From a virus, in the IMG/VR virus record IMGVR_UViG_3300000117_000142, positions 1 to 29,872 of that record: a DNA stretch of 29,872 nucleotides. One strand, 5' to 3'. Made by a program: the position numbers and the translations under genes. Positions 14,210-24,991 of this stretch are shown piece after piece. The notes beneath the pieces are model-generated. The model ran no database searches, was not told the DNA's origin, and saw only the letters and a list, made by a program, of their open reading frames with translations. Position 1 is the first letter of the stretch; each line of letters starts with the position of its first letter.

Positions 14210-17200
14210 CTCATTTGGTTGGATTGACTACTACCAGCCACAGAACGGGAGTCAAAGCCCACCTGTATATTATGTAGTGTCACACCACTATACTGTGCAG
14301 TATCGGGGGCTAAACCAGCAACACGACTAATTTTAATTTCAATAGTGTTGTTTGGTATATTCAGTCCCGCCAGTGTTCCACTAAACAGTGAGACAGAAGC
14401 ATTGGTACCTACTGCGAGAAGTGCTGTTGTATTTGCAGTAGCACCTGTTTCTACACACTTTACCTCTACATCTAAAGAAGCAACGCCGCTTGCGGCACCT
14501 AGTGTGTATCTTCCCGTTATATTTGTTTGTGTACTGTTGCTATCCGCAGGTACCCTAACTACCGTTGTGAACTCGTTATATGCTTGAGCCGCATCCGTAG
14601 CACCTGCAAAGGACATACCGTTGTTTGTCATAACTGCGTCACCCGAGGAGGCTGTGATGAATGAATCAACACCTTCTACACCCGAAGTTTTCGCTGGAGG
14701 CTTTGCGGGTTTCTTTTGACCTAGTACTGCGAAATTACCACCTAAAAGACTGTCGTTATTGAAGTCCATACTGCCTTTTATTTTATTGCTTAGGCCACTG
14801 CTTAGTATGTTACTACTAATAGTCTTGGAAGAATTGCTAGATAGGTTAGTCCCATCTACATTAGGCCCAGTACCTACTTGTGTCATTGGATTAAAATCTA
14901 CACCAGTACCAGTACCAGTTTGAATACCCATAGAACCGCTAGTATTCCAAGAGCCAGCGACAGGGGTACCGCCGAACCCACTCCAGTCAAATGTACCGGA
15001 GCCTTGGGGTTTAGATTTACCACCATCTCCTCTACCACCACTTGTACCTGTACCAGTTCCGGGTGTTTGAGTACCACCTTTGTTAGTTGTTGGTAATAAT
15101 AGAGATGCGAAGTTTTGAATACTTCTGCTAACATCTCTCTCTAATTGAAGTTTTACTTGTTGTCTTTGCGCTCCCGAGGCTGACCAATTTATCTGTTTTA
15201 TGCCCATGACTTCATTGTTTAACCCTAAAGCCGTGTCACGGTAAGTGACTTGGGTTCCGGGTACAAAGTTTATGTCATCACAAATATGTAAGCGTGGGGC
15301 ATACCATTCAGACCTGCGACCCATATAATTTACAGAAGCGGGGTTCCATTTCCTCATCCCAAGTGGGAATAGGCTATCTGCGTTGATTGCCATAGTTGAT
15401 GAGCCACCGTATTCATTAGCGTTAGCCAAGTGACCGGTACCACACCTATTTTTTGCGACTGACAAAAGATAGTCGTAGTTCACCGATAACACAATTCTTT
15501 CCCCACCTTCCATATCAGCCCAATATGTACTAGGAATCTCTATCTCATAATATCCATTTGAATCAACCGATACGCTGCTACTGCTTCTAGCAGTTGCTAC
15601 GAAATCACTATCTGTCCAATCATAATCAATTAGTTTTATATTAAATACTGGGTTTATGGTAGTAGGGGCATATTCGGTAACGGTTCCGTCACCTACTTCG
15701 ATAGCGAATCTCAACTTGCCGTCTGCATTTATGTTTGAACCACTAGGGGTTTTGGCTGTTGTTTTTGGCATGTTTCGTGGTATATGTACTACTTGTAGAG
15801 CATAACTTAGAGACGCTGCACCATACCAATAATACATATCACTGTATGGTTCTTGTACATACGGGGTTGTGAAATCAGAACCCCCATCCCTACCGTTAAG
15901 AGCAGACACCATACCGGGGAATAGATTACCTCCCCATATACTTGTCCACGCCCACGCTTTATCTTCTACATACGAGCCGCCAGTACCAAATACTCTTGGG
16001 ATAGTCCTAGATTGGTCGGCAATGTAACCATACCTTCCTCCGTTGACCATCATATCACCAAGCCCGGACATTGTGTAATTGTTATCAAAGTTTAGTATTT
16101 CTGCACTTATTGATAATGGTGCGCTCTTATTCTTTTCGTATTCCGCCTTTGCCACTGCAAGTGCTTCTGCATTTGTGGTTACAGATGGCATGTCGAGTAT
16201 CTCCCAGCGTGGGGTTTGGCCCAAACTAGGTGCGGGATAGTCAACAAACGCCCCACCTGCGCCGTAAAACACCCTAACATTGCTGATTTGCTTATTGGAC
16301 TGAGTATTAAGTGTGGAAACCATAAGGTTGGTCTCGTCAAACTCTAAGTTTAGATTGTAGTTTGGTCTAAAGGAAGGTTTAGAATCACGCCCCATCAACC
16401 ATGAAAAGACTTGTCTAACTCCATTGCCACCCAAACCAGCAAGTGATTGCGAACTAGAGTATATTGTAGTTAGTGTGGTGTTTCTACAATCATTCACTCC
16501 ACCGAAATCATCTACTGAGTTAGTTAATCTCCATCTACCAAAAGAACCCGACCCCGCTACTGATGTAGTGTTGGGTATAGTGAAGGTATCGTCGGCTGGT
16601 ATAGCAGTAATCACTGCTGTATCAGTCTTACCCAATAGGCTAATTCTCTCGCTATCTATGATTGTCACCGTGTCTCCTACTGACAGCCCGTGTGGGGTTG
16701 ACGCAGTGAATGTAGATGAACCGCTACTAGGGGCGGTTATGGCTGTTAGCCTCCCACCTCTACCCGGAGCGTTACAATCAGCAAATACCGTAGCCATATC
16801 CTTAGTAACTGGTACTGTTCCTATATCGTGCATACCATACAGTCTTGATTGAGTTAACCAATTCTTAGTTAAACAGTCTAAATAAGACATTCTTAATTTC
16901 TCACTGTCCCACCATGTACCACTTGCTTTGTTTTCAATAAACCCATTGAGTGCCATAAGCAGACGCATAGGAAATACATTAGCCAATCCGCCATACACAA
17001 GAGCGTCTGTGTATGAGTTCTCATTATCCGGGTCTAACGAAATACCTACCAAGGCTTCATTTGAAGGAGATGGGATACTACCAACAGAACCAGCGTAGGT
17101 TAAAATATACGCACCGTTAGTGGTACTATACCCTGTACCATCCCATTCCCCAGCAGTAGTAGTATTTTTAACGGGCATACCTAGTGATAACAAAGTCCTT

Positions 17201-20200
17201 AGTTTCCTTGAGTTCAAAGCATCTAATTTACCAGTACCCGCAGTAATACTAACTCCGGCATCAATAGCAATCGTCAATGTGGTTGTTGTAGCGTATGGTA
17301 CTGCTGGGTTAACTGCATTTACATGCGCTATTGTATAGTCACCATCTATGCTAGGAGTAGTTGTGCTGGCCCTAATGGTAATTTTATGACCGGCTCTAAA
17401 GGTTTCACCTATTCTATAACCTACACCCGAAACATCTGTAATTTTTACAAACCCTGCCCCATCTGCGACAAATGAAACCGATTTATCTTTAAAAGCATAA
17501 GCCGAAGTATCCCAAGAACCACTGTATGTGGCAAAGTGGAAAATTGTTTTTTTGTCCTCAGACCGGATTTGCCCTACTTGGGTGTCAATTGGAGGTATTA
17601 TGCTCGCATCAGTTAACTGTATAATCTTATCACCTAGTTTTATTTCAGAATCCAAGGTGGTGACATCATTTAGTAGATACTTGTAGTTACCATTCCATGA
17701 ACTGCTGTTCACAATGTTTTCGTATGTAGTAGGTGCCTTGGCCCAATAGTTGTCAATCAAAACAGGAAACCCTTCAGTCTCAACTAAATAGTCCCCTATC
17801 TCTCTTCGACCACCCGATGCCTGTCCTGTTCTACCGTTGTTACTAACAGTATTTAGGTTGAAAAACTTTGAAGAATCTATAATAACAAACGCACCCGCCT
17901 TGTCCTCCCAATTGTGATATTTACTGTCTGACTCGCTATCAGAACCACCCGCCACACTGCTCCATGTGTTGCCTGTTATTGGGTCAATAGCAGCGTCTAT
18001 CTCCCAAATATCTACATCTTCTCCTATTTTCAAATCAACAAATCTTTCTCTATCTTCTGTCGCTGATATGTTAGTGTCAGCAATTCCTAAAGACAGTTCA
18101 TAGTTACCGGAGTACGGGGACATTAGACCAAATTGGTTTTTCCTATAAGAGTTATCTGCATCGGCACTGCCATCATTACGCATGTCCGACCATAAAATCC
18201 AAATGTGTTTATAGTCATTAGTGTCAAGATTTCTTATGGCGAAATTGGAACCCGAAGCGTGGCTGCGTTGGAAAAAGTTAGTAGTAGGTAGATTGAGAAC
18301 GGTCTGACCGTACTTTAATGTAATTCCCGTATATTCAGAATTGACCCTGTAATCGTTATTGTATCCTGCACTAACTAAACTAGCGTTAGTGTGATTAGGT
18401 GTTTCGAGAAGGGTATATGCCGTAGTTGGGCTTACTACTCCGGTTGGGCTATTAGTTTCTCCAATCCACTCGAACTTACCATGTCTACCATATTGAGTAT
18501 CTAACTTTCTCATCTTATACACGAAATAATCAACACCATTAACTGTTAATACAGTGCTATAATTGTTGGCGGTTGCTGGTGTTAATTCATTTACATTTAA
18601 ACCATAAGTACCGTTCACAAATGAATCCGAAGCACCTTCGATTGATACAGTGCCATGTGGCAGTGTGCGTGTGTTAGTGAGGGTCACATCTTGCCAATTT
18701 GTATATGCAGTTTGTGGCACAAGTAGTAGCATTCTATACCTAATACCCGGGGATGCACCAAAGGTATTGTTTAATCCCCATACGCTGCGAGCGTCATAGT
18801 TTCCGGCATTAGGGTCGGCGATAAACCGTTCCTCATACACTCTAACAATACAATTAGTAGCAGTGTTGGTAGTACTTATTCCACTATAAACTCCCGAATC
18901 AACAAACCCGTCGTCGTCAACAAACTCAATACTACCGGCAGAACCAAGACCTTTGGCCACTCCATTTATTGTTAGTGTAGAGTCTCCGGGGGTAAAGTTT
19001 GCCGCAATGGTGCTTATACTACTATACTTATTACGGTTACTACCGTATGACCTTTGGTCTCTCTCTACTATATTTTGGGGGTCTTGGCCAATCTTTGAAA
19101 ACAAGTGCATAAACCACGGCGATGATTTTAGGTCTTTCATCCATCTCGAGTGAATACTACGGTATGCGGTATCAGCAGTGGCATGCCCACCTGTAATTGC
19201 ATCATCCCAATTGTCATAAGCCTCATTAGGCCCATTTATATCTTCTCCTAAATACATCTGTATTGGGTGTGCCGACCTGTTTCTCATTCTGCTGTCTAGG
19301 TGCCATTTCCATGTACCTGTCCCGTCTTGTACTTCATTGAAACCTAAGTCTTGATTTGCAGATTCTAATAGGGATGTGCCGAAGTAATAAGAGTTTAGTT
19401 CGTTCTGTGCCTCGCTTCTATTATACGCCACCTGTGTAGTACTGTCGCCTTCGCCACCTTGCCCCATTTCCCATGTAGGAATCTGCGTATTAAGATTGGC
19501 GAAATAGTCACTTGCACTAATTTTTATTGTCGGGGTTCTTCGGTTAGCGTCTTGAGAGTATGACATTCCTGTTACTCCCCCTCTCCATAGCGGCCTATCA
19601 ATACGATTATGGAACATTAGTAAAGACCATTCGGAATAAGATGATTGGTTGAAGAATGAAAGTAACTCTAGTTGAGCGTCATCATCTACAACGGTGATGG
19701 ACAAGGATGATGAAGAGTTGTTCCCCATAGTACAGTCAAAGTCAATTACGGGTGGCATTTCAGTAGTGCTTAGGGGATAATCATTTAGTGGCCTAACCAA
19801 ACCTACCCTATCAATTAAAACCGTTACTTTTTTTGCGGCCTTTTTTGCATCTAATTCCCAGCCATACATATCAGCCGCTTGGAACTTGACTCCGGCTGAT
19901 GTATTTCCGATAGCATTGCCAGTTGATACAGACGCACCGTTCTTTACTATGTCGTATGTACCTGCTGTATAATCCATTATGAAATCGTAATCATCCCACA
20001 AAGAGTCCATGCTAGTTCCGGCGTATGTTGTCATTTCTTGAAACGCAATAGGTGTTATTTCATAATCAATAGCGGCATGACTATATCCGGTATCCCCACC
20101 AACGACAGATGCAAACGCTGTGCCTTCACAGCCAATGCGAAGTCTAAGTCTTGCGTTGGTTGTGTCTACTGCCATAGGACAAATACGAATAGTAAATATA

Positions 20201-21066
20201 TCCCCATCACCTTTGCTGTTTAGTGTACCGTCATAGGACATTATTACATCGTATGCGGTAGTCGAGTTTTGGTATATTTCAGTTACTAGAAATGGTTTGC
20301 CGCTTGGGGATTCAATGGGCATTAATGTTGCCTTGGGTGCCCCATTATTCAAAGCATCCCAAAACGGAACTTCACCGGAATAAACACCGGCTAAGTGGGT
20401 TCTAACTATCTTGGCTGGTGCTGCCAAAACTGCTACCGCACTGCTCATAGGCATACCGGACTCCGGCTCTAAGGCTGGTGAGATGCCACCCAAGTTATAC
20501 ATTGGGTCGAACATAGAGGCTCTACCAAATGTAGAGTCGTTAGTACCTGTCGCTACATAATATCTTTTGGATGTGTCATAGCCGTTGCATAGCAATAAGT
20601 AACCTTCTACTGCTGCATAATTAGAATTAGCGGTATCAGTTTCGTAAGCCTTTGTTGCGCCACCTATAATACCTGTACCGCCGTCATACTTTTGGCGATT
20701 AGCGTTGGTTAATGAGTCGGGGTATTCTAATTGAGCAAGACCATCCCACTTGCCGGGATTGTTGCGGTTAATATCCAGTGAAGCCCATTCGCTTACACCT
20801 TTATTGAATGTGTATTGTATAGATGAAGCCACGCTACTATTGTTAAATCGAGCAGAATCTCCGTCACCACGCTCAACCCAAGCATAGGTATAGCGGGGAT
20901 TTAGTGTGGCCCATCCGTTGATAGGATTACCTTGGTGAGTCTTGGATGAGTACCACTTTACGGCAGGGCTATTTTCGTCGTCGGGTACTGTTCTAGCCGA
21001 CATGAAATCGTCATAATAACCAGCCATCCAAAATGTATATGCTCCTTCGTCTATACTCCTAACCAT
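14197..21066 (-). CDS. Giant tail hub/fibre protein with receptor-binding-like C terminus
   Basis: About 2289 residues, the last gene of the late operon and just after the tape measure, where the distal tail proteins lie. ATG 21066 with AGGTGA (21072-21077) is preferred to GTG 21075. From about residue 435 (PVIDFDC...LSITVVDDD...LFHNRIDRPLWRGGV) it resembles gp27/late-control-D-type hub proteins. A second hub-like section (NVRVFYGAGG...AVAKAEYEKN...LSISAEIL) lies about 900 residues later, so large beta-rich and Thr/Ser/Asn-rich domains are inserted between. Residues about 1990-2110 are a Gly/Thr/Ser linker with GTGTGT repeats. The last 160 residues form a beta-rich domain that may bind the host surface. 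Domain calls are by eye; the overall role as distal tail protein is well supported by position. Confidence 0.8.
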   Translation of the reverse strand: MVRSIDEGAYTFWMAGYYDDFMSARTVPDDENSPAVKWYSSKTHQGNPINGWATLNPRYTYAWVERGDGDSARFNNSSVASSIQYTFNKGVSEWASLDINRNNPGKWDGLAQLEYPDSLTNANRQKYDGGTGIIGGATKAYETDTANSNYAAVEGYLLLCNGYDTSKRYYVATGTNDSTFGRASMFDPMYNLGGISPALEPESGMPMSSAVAVLAAPAKIVRTHLAGVYSGEVPFWDALNNGAPKATLMPIESPSGKPFLVTEIYQNSTTAYDVIMSYDGTLNSKGDGDIFTIRICPMAVDTTNARLRLRIGCEGTAFASVVGGDTGYSHAAIDYEITPIAFQEMTTYAGTSMDSLWDDYDFIMDYTAGTYDIVKNGASVSTGNAIGNTSAGVKFQAADMYGWELDAKKAAKKVTVLIDRVGLVRPLNDYPLSTTEMPPVIDFDCTMGNNSSSSLSITVVDDDAQLELLSFFNQSSYSEWSLLMFHNRIDRPLWRGGVTGMSYSQDANRRTPTIKISASDYFANLNTQIPTWEMGQGGEGDSTTQVAYNRSEAQNELNSYYFGTSLLESANQDLGFNEVQDGTGTWKWHLDSRMRNRSAHPIQMYLGEDINGPNEAYDNWDDAITGGHATADTAYRSIHSRWMKDLKSSPWFMHLFSKIGQDPQNIVERDQRSYGSNRNKYSSISTIAANFTPGDSTLTINGVAKGLGSAGSIEFVDDDGFVDSGVYSGISTTNTATNCIVRVYEERFIADPNAGNYDARSVWGLNNTFGASPGIRYRMLLLVPQTAYTNWQDVTLTNTRTLPHGTVSIEGASDSFVNGTYGLNVNELTPATANNYSTVLTVNGVDYFVYKMRKLDTQYGRHGKFEWIGETNSPTGVVSPTTAYTLLETPNHTNASLVSAGYNNDYRVNSEYTGITLKYGQTVLNLPTTNFFQRSHASGSNFAIRNLDTNDYKHIWILWSDMRNDGSADADNSYRKNQFGLMSPYSGNYELSLGIADTNISATEDRERFVDLKIGEDVDIWEIDAAIDPITGNTWSSVAGGSDSESDSKYHNWEDKAGAFVIIDSSKFFNLNTVSNNGRTGQASGGRREIGDYLVETEGFPVLIDNYWAKAPTTYENIVNSSSWNGNYKYLLNDVTTLDSEIKLGDKIIQLTDASIIPPIDTQVGQIRSEDKKTIFHFATYSGSWDTSAYAFKDKSVSFVADGAGFVKITDVSGVGYRIGETFRAGHKITIRASTTTPSIDGDYTIAHVNAVNPAVPYATTTTLTIAIDAGVSITAGTGKLDALNSRKLRTLLSLGMPVKNTTTAGEWDGTGYSTTNGAYILTYAGSVGSIPSPSNEALVGISLDPDNENSYTDALVYGGLANVFPMRLLMALNGFIENKASGTWWDSEKLRMSYLDCLTKNWLTQSRLYGMHDIGTVPVTKDMATVFADCNAPGRGGRLTAITAPSSGSSTFTASTPHGLSVGDTVTIIDSERISLLGKTDTAVITAIPADDTFTIPNTTSVAGSGSFGRWRLTNSVDDFGGVNDCRNTTLTTIYSSSQSLAGLGGNGVRQVFSWLMGRDSKPSFRPNYNLNLEFDETNLMVSTLNTQSNKQISNVRVFYGAGGAFVDYPAPSLGQTPRWEILDMPSVTTNAEALAVAKAEYEKNKSAPLSISAEILNFDNNYTMSGLGDMMVNGGRYGYIADQSRTIPRVFGTGGSYVEDKAWAWTSIWGGNLFPGMVSALNGRDGGSDFTTPYVQEPYSDMYYWYGAASLSYALQVVHIPRNMPKTTAKTPSGSNINADGKLRFAIEVGDGTVTEYAPTTINPVFNIKLIDYDWTDSDFVATARSSSSVSVDSNGYYEIEIPSTYWADMEGGERIVLSVNYDYLLSVAKNRCGTGHLANANEYGGSSTMAINADSLFPLGMRKWNPASVNYMGRRSEWYAPRLHICDDINFVPGTQVTYRDTALGLNNEVMGIKQINWSASGAQRQQVKLQLERDVSRSIQNFASLLLPTTNKGGTQTPGTGTGTSGGRGDGGKSKPQGSGTFDWSGFGGTPVAGSWNTSGSMGIQTGTGTGVDFNPMTQVGTGPNVDGTNLSSNSSKTISSNILSSGLSNKIKGSMDFNNDSLLGGNFAVLGQKKPAKPPAKTSGVEGVDSFITASSGDAVMTNNGMSFAGATDAAQAYNEFTTVVRVPADSNSTQTNITGRYTLGAASGVASLDVEVKCVETGATANTTALLAVGTNASVSLFSGTLAGLNIPNNTIEIKISRVAGLAPDTAQYSGVTLHNIQVGFDSRSVAGSSQSNQMSYSD
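14875..15070 (-). repeat. Low-complexity Gly/Thr-coding repeats in tail protein linker
   Basis: Two short blocks of ACC-(A/T)GT repeats, read on the minus strand as GGTACTGGTACTGG and coding for GTGTG, flank a Gly/Ser-rich stretch. They form the flexible linker before the C-terminal domain. Such repeats are prone to length variation. Confidence 0.65.
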
Positions 21067-21071
21067 TCTTT

Positions 21072-21077
21072 TCACCT
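21072..21077 (-). promoter_or_regulatory. Ribosome-binding site of the giant tail gene
   Basis: AGGTGA on the minus strand, 5 nt before ATG 21066. The sequence GTGAAAAGAATG is shared with the chaperone gene start at 25632. This makes the ATG rather than the in-frame GTG the likely start. Confidence 0.65.
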
Positions 21078-21090
21078 AATCTAATCTATT

Positions 21091-24000
21091 CTATGCAGTT
21101 GACAACGAAGGTGCTATTTCATTTAATGCCCTTCTGATGCGTTCAGCCGCCTCTCTCTCATTGAAGAATCCGTGGAAGTTATTCGACATAACTATATCCA
21201 TCTTGTTGTATAGGACACCTACGCCCTGCTTGACAACCTGCTTGTAAAGAGAACCTGTGACATTGCCATACTTACCGCCAAAGAATAACTCTTCTCTTGC
21301 ATTACCAAAGTCGTACACATCTTCAGTTAGATTTTCTAATGCCGTAGCAATATCATTGATATTATCCTTTGCATTCTCGGTATCATCATCATCGAAAAAC
21401 ATTTCTTCGATAGTACCGGCTGTTATCATGTTATCACTAATTTTCTCAATGAAGTCAAACGCCCCATCTTCAAGGAAAAACTGTAATGCGTCTAACTCAT
21501 CTTGGGTAAGTTTTCTATTTTCAGTTAGTAATGCTTTTTCTAAGTCCTTTAACATTTCATACTCATCGTGTATGAAAGTATAACCTCGGGGGTTTTTTGA
21601 AACAAGCAAAGCATCCCTATCGAATAAATCCGAATCATCCAAAAACTTTGCTGCATCGGCTTGCTCGCCTGTGGGCGATGAAAACATAGACTCGCCTCCT
21701 TCCTCAAACCAGTCAACCAATGAGTCAATTGGGCCTTCGTATTCTTCGTATAGATTGTTAAACCGTCTTCTCAACGCCCGTGTGTCTGCAAAACCGGCTT
21801 CAGTATTTATACCCTTTATTGCATTAGCCAAATCGAGTGCCGAGTTTTTAGCGTCAATTTGCGCCGTATCCATATCTACATATGTCTGATTCAGTCTTAT
21901 AATTGTGTCATCTAATAAATCCGAGTCATTCTTTAAGTCATTTATCCTTAAATCAGTCATACCTAACTTGTCCGCTAAATAGTCATTTTCTTCGCTAAAC
22001 AAATGTGTTTGGCTTTTGATTGCTAACAGTGCTTCTGCTTGTCTGTCAAGAGTACGGTTTAGTTTTTCATTAGCCTCAGTATAACCTTGTGCAGTGTCGT
22101 TTGCATACCAAAGTGCGCCGGTTATGGCAATAATCGGGCCTAATGATTTACCTAGCATACCCGCATAGCCTACGAATGACTTACTTGCGGCAGCATTGGC
22201 GAGAATCAAGGCTTTTTGCGTTGCGATAAACTCCTTCGTCGCTTTAGTTATTTGGCTGAATGCCGGAAGTAGTGTCATAGACATTGTGACTGTTGCCGCA
22301 GTAGCAGCGTTAACCCCTTTGAACATGGACATTAGTGGGACAGCAGCAGCAGATAAAGCAAAGGTTAATTTTCTCGTCGAGTCTGCTGCCTTAATCTGAG
22401 CCTTTGATAAATCAGTCTCTAGTATGTCTCCATATTTCTTGACTTCATCCGATTGTGCAGACTGTCCCGAAAGTATAACCTTTTGTAACTTATTCTTTTC
22501 TTTGAGTGTGAGAATGTGATTTTTGTCTGCTTCGTTTAATTCTTCGGTTAACTGGTCTAGTTCATCGGTGACTGGGCCTAGTTCTTGTAATACATTAAGT
22601 AAGTCGCCCTTAGTAGTCTTTGCTTCTTTGGTGAGCATGGTGTTTGCTGTCTGTAATGCGTTTTCTCGGAATAACGCCCTGCCGTGTAGGTCAACTGTTT
22701 TCATTAAAGTATCAGTTTCCATTTGGTGCCCAACAGTTTCCTCACCTAATCTCATCAAAGCCGCCCTAGTTTGTTGGTCTAACTCTAGGTTCTGCTTTTT
22801 CCCACTAATAAGTTCCTTTAACTCCGTATCTAATGCAGCGTACATGCGGCCTTCATGCTCTAAGTACGCCAACTTTTCTGCTTGCTTTGCACTTAATTCG
22901 TTACCTTTAGTAAGTTTCGCTTTTGTTTCTTCTAGCACCATTAATTTGGCATTACTTTCTTCGTATGCTGCGGTCAATACTTCTAGTGTTGCTTTGGCTG
23001 CCCGCATTTGGTCGTTACCGAAATCTATCTGTGCCCTTTGTCCGCCATAAGTAGCATCCCTTGTTGCACTCAATAGTCTTTCTTCATCTAATAGACTTTG
23101 GATATTAATACTTTGCTGCTTTAATTTGTCATTCATTCTTTCAACATCGGCTATCTGCTTGTTGCTCATTTTGTTGGTGTTTGTGTGAGCAACTATAACC
23201 ATTCTGTTGTATGCTTCTTGTGCCGCAGTTTTGGTGTTGAATATATACTGGTACTGTTGCTCTAATCTTAGCGCATTATTGTTTAATTGATTGCTACGAG
23301 TCTGTATTCTGTCAATTCGCCCTAATGATAGACCAGTATCCCTAAGCATCATGTTATTCATCCCACGCAGTTCGTGTAATTCTTGTTCATTACCTACTAT
23401 TTGCTCAGTTATACTGTTAGCATACTCTTCAAGCCTAATCTGCTCCTCCATAGTACCTTTGTTTTCCCTATTTAGAATGTTTATTTGTAGGGTTAGGTCA
23501 TTCTTTCTTTCTATGTACCTGTTAGTAAGTTGATGTAAATAAGTGATAGCGTCAAGTAGGACTCTCTCCTCCTTGGTCGCTTGTATATTGAAATCGAATA
23601 ATGTCGCTTGCTTGCTATGTAGAGTTTCGTTAGCAATTAGAATACCATGCAGGTCACGCTGAACAGAATCGAACATGCTCATACCAATTGCCAAGGATTG
23701 CATACCCAAACCAAACTTTACAAACCCACCTAAGACTTGTGTAAAACCAATCATTCGACCCATTGCTTCGGCAAACCCTTCCCCAAAGGTGTCGGCAACC
23801 ACTACCTGCATTTCTAAGAAGTCATTCTTTGCTCCCTGCACACCTAGTAAAAATGGAGACATTGACTCACCGAGAGAAGCCTTTAGGTTCTCGCCAGCCG
23901 CTTCTGCCGACTCTAACTCATATGCGAAGTTTCGCATAGCCTCACGGGCCTGTTCTGCCGCAGAATCAACATCGTTTAGTGCATCCTCAGATAACTGTAC

Positions 24001-24987
24001 TGCTCTCGCTTGGTTTTCCATTAACTTGATGAAACGAACATAGTGTCTGTTACCAGCGATAGTCTGCGCTATGTTCTGCTTCATAGCAGATGACATTTCA
24101 TGCCAACCTTTGTCAACCAGTTGCTCTATGACACTTTCCATAGTATTCATATCACCTGACGCATTGATTATTTCAATGCCCATAGCCTCCATTTCACTTC
24201 TTGCTTTACCGATGTCACCACCCATGCGAGCATAGACCATACGCAAAGCACGACCAGCCGCACCTGCTTCTTCACCTGCTTCGAGTAGGACAGCAGACAT
24301 AGCCGCCATAAACTCAAATGATTCTCCGACTAACGCTCCTTGTGCGGCGAAGTTTGTCATAGTTTCAACTAATTCACCTTCAACCGCTACGGAACGGTTA
24401 GCAATTGTGTTAAGAGTGTCAAGAGCAAAAGCGGCATTATCAGTCAATACTGATTCCTTTTCAAGTTGAGTTAATCTTTGGAACTGCTTGGCGTTTAAGT
24501 CACCATACAATACACCAGTCTGCTGCTGTAATTTGATAATACCCTTCATGGCTTCTTCCGAAGTCAAGTCGGATATGTTAGATAAGATTTCAGCCTGTTC
24601 AACCAACAGTGGGATATTTTCCTTACCTACGATAGCCGCTACCTGTGCCGCCCTTGAACCTGCGGCTAATGCCTCAGTACCAACTTTAGCATACGCTAAA
24701 CCAACTGCTTTTAATTCTTCCTCTAACTCCGCCGCATCAGCACCGTCATAGAACTTGTTAAACTCAACCGAGGCTTTGCCCATTTCCATTGATATTTCTT
24801 TTATGGAGCCAATATACACACCTATGGCTCTTGACACATCTTCGATAGGCTTTAGCATAGCCTCGAATGAATCCAGCGTAACCGCCTTCATAACATTCAT
24901 TACCGTATTATGGTCTTGAATTAACTTACGAGCGTTAAAGCCCGCAACTACATTGAAGAATACTTGGGATGCGCCAACTCTTGTCAT
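21091..24987 (-). CDS. Tail tape measure protein
   Basis: A 1298-residue protein placed directly after the tail chaperones, the classical tape-measure position. Residues about 80-400 match the TP901/PhageMin_Tail-type core (GTEALAAGSRAAQVAAIVGKEN, MTNFAAQGALVGESFEFMAAMSAVLLEAGEEAGAAGRALRMVYARMGG, in part). Residues 480-900 are long charged coiled coils. Around residues 905-1000 are hydrophobic segments (FALSAAAVPLMSMF; SLGPIIAITGALWYAND) that may insert in the host membrane at DNA entry. By the usual 1.5 angstrom per residue rule the tail would be near 190 nm, as for a siphovirus. ATG 24987 has GGGGGAGTGAT just upstream. Confidence 0.95.
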   Translation of the reverse strand: MTRVGASQVFFNVVAGFNARKLIQDHNTVMNVMKAVTLDSFEAMLKPIEDVSRAIGVYIGSIKEISMEMGKASVEFNKFYDGADAAELEEELKAVGLAYAKVGTEALAAGSRAAQVAAIVGKENIPLLVEQAEILSNISDLTSEEAMKGIIKLQQQTGVLYGDLNAKQFQRLTQLEKESVLTDNAAFALDTLNTIANRSVAVEGELVETMTNFAAQGALVGESFEFMAAMSAVLLEAGEEAGAAGRALRMVYARMGGDIGKARSEMEAMGIEIINASGDMNTMESVIEQLVDKGWHEMSSAMKQNIAQTIAGNRHYVRFIKLMENQARAVQLSEDALNDVDSAAEQAREAMRNFAYELESAEAAGENLKASLGESMSPFLLGVQGAKNDFLEMQVVVADTFGEGFAEAMGRMIGFTQVLGGFVKFGLGMQSLAIGMSMFDSVQRDLHGILIANETLHSKQATLFDFNIQATKEERVLLDAITYLHQLTNRYIERKNDLTLQINILNRENKGTMEEQIRLEEYANSITEQIVGNEQELHELRGMNNMMLRDTGLSLGRIDRIQTRSNQLNNNALRLEQQYQYIFNTKTAAQEAYNRMVIVAHTNTNKMSNKQIADVERMNDKLKQQSINIQSLLDEERLLSATRDATYGGQRAQIDFGNDQMRAAKATLEVLTAAYEESNAKLMVLEETKAKLTKGNELSAKQAEKLAYLEHEGRMYAALDTELKELISGKKQNLELDQQTRAALMRLGEETVGHQMETDTLMKTVDLHGRALFRENALQTANTMLTKEAKTTKGDLLNVLQELGPVTDELDQLTEELNEADKNHILTLKEKNKLQKVILSGQSAQSDEVKKYGDILETDLSKAQIKAADSTRKLTFALSAAAVPLMSMFKGVNAATAATVTMSMTLLPAFSQITKATKEFIATQKALILANAAASKSFVGYAGMLGKSLGPIIAITGALWYANDTAQGYTEANEKLNRTLDRQAEALLAIKSQTHLFSEENDYLADKLGMTDLRINDLKNDSDLLDDTIIRLNQTYVDMDTAQIDAKNSALDLANAIKGINTEAGFADTRALRRRFNNLYEEYEGPIDSLVDWFEEGGESMFSSPTGEQADAAKFLDDSDLFDRDALLVSKNPRGYTFIHDEYEMLKDLEKALLTENRKLTQDELDALQFFLEDGAFDFIEKISDNMITAGTIEEMFFDDDDTENAKDNINDIATALENLTEDVYDFGNAREELFFGGKYGNVTGSLYKQVVKQGVGVLYNKMDIVMSNNFHGFFNEREAAERIRRALNEIAPSLSTA

Positions 24988-24991
24988 GTTA

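Noticed and set aside
16424-16852. Plus-strand open frame of 142 codons
   Set aside because: It is antisense to the giant tail gene, with no initiation signals.
22523-23050. Long plus-strand open frame of 175 codons
   Set aside because: It is a shadow of the tape measure coding strand, with Ser/Ala/Cys-rich composition and no ribosome site or promoter.
23242-23255. TATATACTGGTACT on the plus strand within the tape measure
   Set aside because: It is antisense to the gene, lacks the GGCG part and has no start codon at 26-29 nt.
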